This document shows, one piece after another, positions 4,781 to 6,829 of a stretch of 6,829 bases of DNA (positions are counted from its first letter, which is position 1; every line of letters begins with the position of its first letter). This DNA is from an uncultured Clostridium sp. Its GTDB lineage: Bacteria > Bacillota > Clostridia > Lachnospirales > Lachnospiraceae. The notes under the pieces were generated by a model that ran no database searches, was not told where the DNA came from, and worked only from the letters and a program-made list of their open reading frames with translations. The stretch covers positions 1-6,829 of the forward strand of contig URUZ01000342.1 in assembly GCA_900551225.1 (NCBI GenBank). The letters are read 5' to 3'. The translations under genes and the position numbers were made by a program.

Positions 4781-6726
4781 TACAATTAGTCAGCAGATGG
4801 GGAAAAGATCTGGATGTGGATCATATTCTTCCTGAGTATCCCCGGCCCAGCCTTGTGAGGGACAGTTACCTGAATCTCAATGGGGAGTGGGAATACTGCA
4901 TCAATGAATCTCCCCAGACAGAATCATATGATGGAAAAATCCTGGTCCCCTTCTCACCGGAGACCCTTTTATCCGGTGTGGGCAGAGTCCTGATGCCCCA
5001 TCAGTATTTACACTACAGAACCCATTTCACCCTTCCGTCAGGCTTTAAAAAGTCCAGGGTTATCCTCCACTTCGGAGCCGTGGACCAGGAGTGCCGGGCG
5101 TTCTTAAACGGAGCGCTGCTGGGGGAGCACAAAGGCGGATACCTGCCCTTTTCCTTTGACATCACAGCGCATTTGGCGCAGGGGGAAAATGAACTTACGC
5201 TGCAGGTCATAGACTGGACCGAGAAGCTGCCCCACGGCAGAGGAAAACAGAAGATTGAAAAAAGGGGGAAGTATGCGTCTCTGTTCTACACGCCCCAGAG
5301 CGGTATCTGGAAAACCGTGTGGCTGGAGAGCGTGGAGGAGGACTACATTAAGGGGCTGAAGATCACTCCCATGTATGATGAAAGCGCGGTGTATATATCT
5401 ATCCAGGCGGCGCAGGGCGGGGAGACTGCCCATATTACGGTGATGGATGGGGACTTGGAAGTAGCCTGCGGGGAGATAGAAGTGGTTTGCGGGGAGATGG
5501 AAGCGGCCTGTGGGGAGACGGAAGCGGCCTGCGGGGAGGCAGAAGCGGCCTGTGGGGAGACGGAAACGGCCTGTGGGGAGACGGAAACGGTTCGCGGGGA
5601 AAACCACGGAGGCGGCGGCCGGGAAGGCGCTGGGGCCGTCTGTGGGGCTGCCCGCGGCAAAACGGTTATCAAGCTGGACGGATTTAAGCCGTGGAGCCCG
5701 GATTCGCCCCATCTGTATGATGTAAAAATCGTCATGGGGAAGGATGAGGTGCGGTCTTATTTCGGTATGCGCAAGGTATCAGTGGGCAGGGACAGCCAGG
5801 GGATTCTCAGGTTTTATGTGAACAACAGGCCCTGCTTCTTCAACGGCCTTCTGGACCAGGGGTATTGGCTGGAGAGCCTGCTGACGGCGCCCAGTGATGA
5901 GGCGCTGGTCTATGATATCCTGAAAATGAAGGAAATGGGCTACAACACCATCCGTAAACATGTCAAGATAGAGCCGGAGCGTTTCTTCTACCACTGTGAC
6001 AGGCTGGGGATGTTCGTGTGGCAGGATATGCCCAATGGGGGAGGGGATTACAACATGGTGTTTGTGACCCATCTGCCCAATGCCTTTGACTGGTTTGCCA
6101 GGGGGATAAAGGACAGTCACTATGGCATATTCAGGCGTAAGGACCAGGAGGGAAGGGAACAGTATTACAGGGATTTAAGGGATATGATCGACCATCTGAG
6201 GCACTTCCCCAGTATAGTTGTCTGGGTTCCTTTTAATGAAGGGTGGGGGCAGTTTGATGCAGCCAAGGCCACGGAGATCATCCGTGAGATGGACCCAGGC
6301 AGGGTGGTCAATGAAGCCTGCGGCTGGTTTGACCAGCACGGCGGGGATATGTACAGCATTCACAACTATATCCACAAGCTGAAGGTGAAGCCACAGAAGG
6401 ACCGGGTGGTGGCCCTGACTGAGTACGGTGGCTATGCGTATCCGGTAAAGGGGCACACGGCATGTGAAAAGGAGTTCGGCTACCAGCACTACCACTCCTC
6501 AGAGGAGCTGACCGCCAATTACAGACGGCTCTGGGAGGAGGAGATATTCCCCAACCTGGAACGGGGGCTGAGCAGCGCCATCTATACGCAGACCAGTGAT
6601 ATAGAGGAGGAAATCAACGGATTGATGACTTATGACCGGGAGGTGGATAAAATGGTGGTTGAGGAGGTGCAGGAGATTAACAGGAAGCTTTATGAACGGT
6701 TTGAAGAGATGACATCACATACATGA
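4777..6726 (+). CDS. Cytoplasmic glycoside hydrolase family 2 enzyme with an in-frame heptapeptide repeat insertion
   Basis: A 649-residue GH2 glycosidase, a retaining enzyme that would hydrolyse a glycoside in the cytoplasm because no signal peptide or membrane segment is seen. The N-terminal sugar-binding jelly roll covers about 17-185 (YPRPSLVRDSYLNLNGEWEY; SGIWKTVWLE). The immunoglobulin-like domain covers about 190-335, ends in WSPDSPHLYDVKI and YFGMRKV, and contains the repeat insertion (228-276) plus a Gly/Ala-rich tail to about 293. The TIM barrel runs from about 345 to 640. The likely acid/base is E488 in PFNEGWGQ and the likely nucleophile is E549 in LTEYGGYAYP. Motifs typical of LacZ (GVNRHE; SHYP) are replaced by FFNGLLDQGYW (354-364) and RKHVKIEP (393-400), so ordinary lactase activity is doubtful. 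A galactofuranosidase or arabinofuranosidase is plausible from the neighbouring YtfQRT-like transporter, but this is inference. No C-terminal accessory domain follows the barrel. Confidence 0.92.
   Translation: MIQLVSRWGKDLDVDHILPEYPRPSLVRDSYLNLNGEWEYCINESPQTESYDGKILVPFSPETLLSGVGRVLMPHQYLHYRTHFTLPSGFKKSRVILHFGAVDQECRAFLNGALLGEHKGGYLPFSFDITAHLAQGENELTLQVIDWTEKLPHGRGKQKIEKRGKYASLFYTPQSGIWKTVWLESVEEDYIKGLKITPMYDESAVYISIQAAQGGETAHITVMDGDLEVACGEIEVVCGEMEAACGETEAACGEAEAACGETETACGETETVRGENHGGGGREGAGAVCGAARGKTVIKLDGFKPWSPDSPHLYDVKIVMGKDEVRSYFGMRKVSVGRDSQGILRFYVNNRPCFFNGLLDQGYWLESLLTAPSDEALVYDILKMKEMGYNTIRKHVKIEPERFFYHCDRLGMFVWQDMPNGGGDYNMVFVTHLPNAFDWFARGIKDSHYGIFRRKDQEGREQYYRDLRDMIDHLRHFPSIVVWVPFNEGWGQFDAAKATEIIREMDPGRVVNEACGWFDQHGGDMYSIHNYIHKLKVKPQKDRVVALTEYGGYAYPVKGHTACEKEFGYQHYHSSEELTANYRRLWEEEIFPNLERGLSSAIYTQTSDIEEEINGLMTYDREVDKMVVEEVQEINRKLYERFEEMTSHT
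5458..5604 (+). repeat. Seven-copy 21-bp tandem repeat (minisatellite) inside the GH2 gene
   Basis: Seven contiguous 21-base units begin at 5458, 5479, 5500, 5521, 5542, 5563 and 5584. Each encodes a heptapeptide of the form E-[V/A/T]-[A/V]-C-G-E-x, at residues 228-276. Units 3 and 5 are identical in DNA, unit 6 differs from them by one base, and unit 4 by a few. Units 1, 2 and 7 are more diverged, as expected at the edges of an array. Cys recurs at 231, 238, 245, 252, 259 and 266; in unit 7 Arg273 replaces it. The first unit probably derives from the native DGDLEVACGE strand. Since 21 is divisible by three, gain or loss of units keeps the frame. Confidence 0.95.
5605..5657 (+). other. Gly/Ala/Arg-rich low-complexity tail after the repeat
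   Basis: Residues 277-293 of the GH2 protein (HGGGGREGAGAVCGAAR) form a flexible-looking GC-rich stretch between the heptapeptide array and the return to the conserved Ig-like strand KTVIKLDGFKPWSP. It is probably part of the same surface-loop insertion and not of the conserved fold. Confidence 0.6.
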
Positions 6727-6730
6727 GCTA

Positions 6731-6758
6731 TTGATTCAACATGCATTATTAATACAAT
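6731..6758 (+). promoter_or_regulatory. Weak candidate sigma-A promoter reading out of the window
   Basis: TTGATT (6731-6736) and TACAAT (6753-6758) are separated by 16 bases in an AT-rich stretch just after the GH2 stop. They match the -35 and -10 consensus at 4 of 6 and 5 of 6 positions. No start codon with a good ribosome binding site follows before the window ends, so what it would express is not visible. AT-rich intergenic DNA often produces such matches by chance. Confidence 0.25.
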
Positions 6759-6829
6759 AGTGTAAAAGATTGGAGTTAGCGTATTTTTCCTTTTTCCCGC
6801 TCCTGGATGCGTCAGCGGACGTTCCACAG

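Noticed and set aside
5458..5604. CRISPR array
   Set aside because: Units are contiguous with no unique spacers, and they are in frame within a coding gene.
5104..5735. Open frames on both strands across the GH2 repeat, encoding repetitive proteins (RFRLPTG-like and SPQAAS-like)
   Set aside because: A 21-bp period keeps every frame free of stops, so these are by-products of the repeat. They lack ribosome binding sites and lie inside a well-supported GH2 gene.
6728..6760. CTATTG/CAATAG inverted repeat as the operon terminator
   Set aside because: The stem is only six bases, AT-rich, with a 21-base loop and no T run after it.
6736..6828. Short minus-strand open stretch (30 codons, open at the window edge) that might be the 3' end of a convergent gene
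   Set aside because: It is too short and shows no recognisable motif; other minus-strand frames are also open here, so it cannot be told from chance.

Overview
The window looks like one end of an assembled contig from a Gram-positive, clostridia-type bacterium. A gut Lachnospiraceae such as Enterocloster is my best guess. The basis is strong AGGAGG-like ribosome binding sites, the style of the lipoprotein signal (MRKAIAIMMAAAMTFSLAAC) and moderate GC. Genus-level placement is inference. The first 73 bases are not biological: they are an Illumina P7 / Nextera (Tn5) library adapter, so host sequence begins at about base 74 and the promoter of the operon is missing.

From 114 to 6726 all genes lie on the + strand in one tightly packed operon. 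The order is a sugar-binding lipoprotein (114-1181), a hairpin with a short T run (1216-1254), a double-NBD sugar ABC ATPase (1280-2803), two different membrane permeases (2796-3755 and 3776-4780), and a cytoplasmic glycoside hydrolase family 2 enzyme (4777-6726). The last four genes overlap or lie about 20 bases apart, which suggests translational coupling. Binding protein, ATPase and two unlike permeases, in this order and with these motifs, match the E. coli YtfQ-YtfR-YtfT-YjfF (galactofuranose) transporter. Related systems such as Bifidobacterium FruEKFG carry other sugars, so the substrate is not settled.

Working model: the lipoprotein captures a furanose-type sugar or small glycoside outside the cell, the YtfR-like ATPase drives it through a YtfT/YjfF-like permease pair, and the GH2 enzyme, which has no signal peptide, hydrolyses a glycoside in the cytoplasm. 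The hairpin after the binding-protein gene would let that protein be made in excess over the membrane components.

The most unusual element is a 21-bp tandem repeat (seven copies, 5458-5604) inside the GH2 gene. It adds a Cys-Gly-Glu heptapeptide array within the immunoglobulin-like domain and could vary in copy number without breaking the reading frame. The last 103 bases (6727-6829) hold no gene I can support, only a weak candidate promoter reading out of the window.
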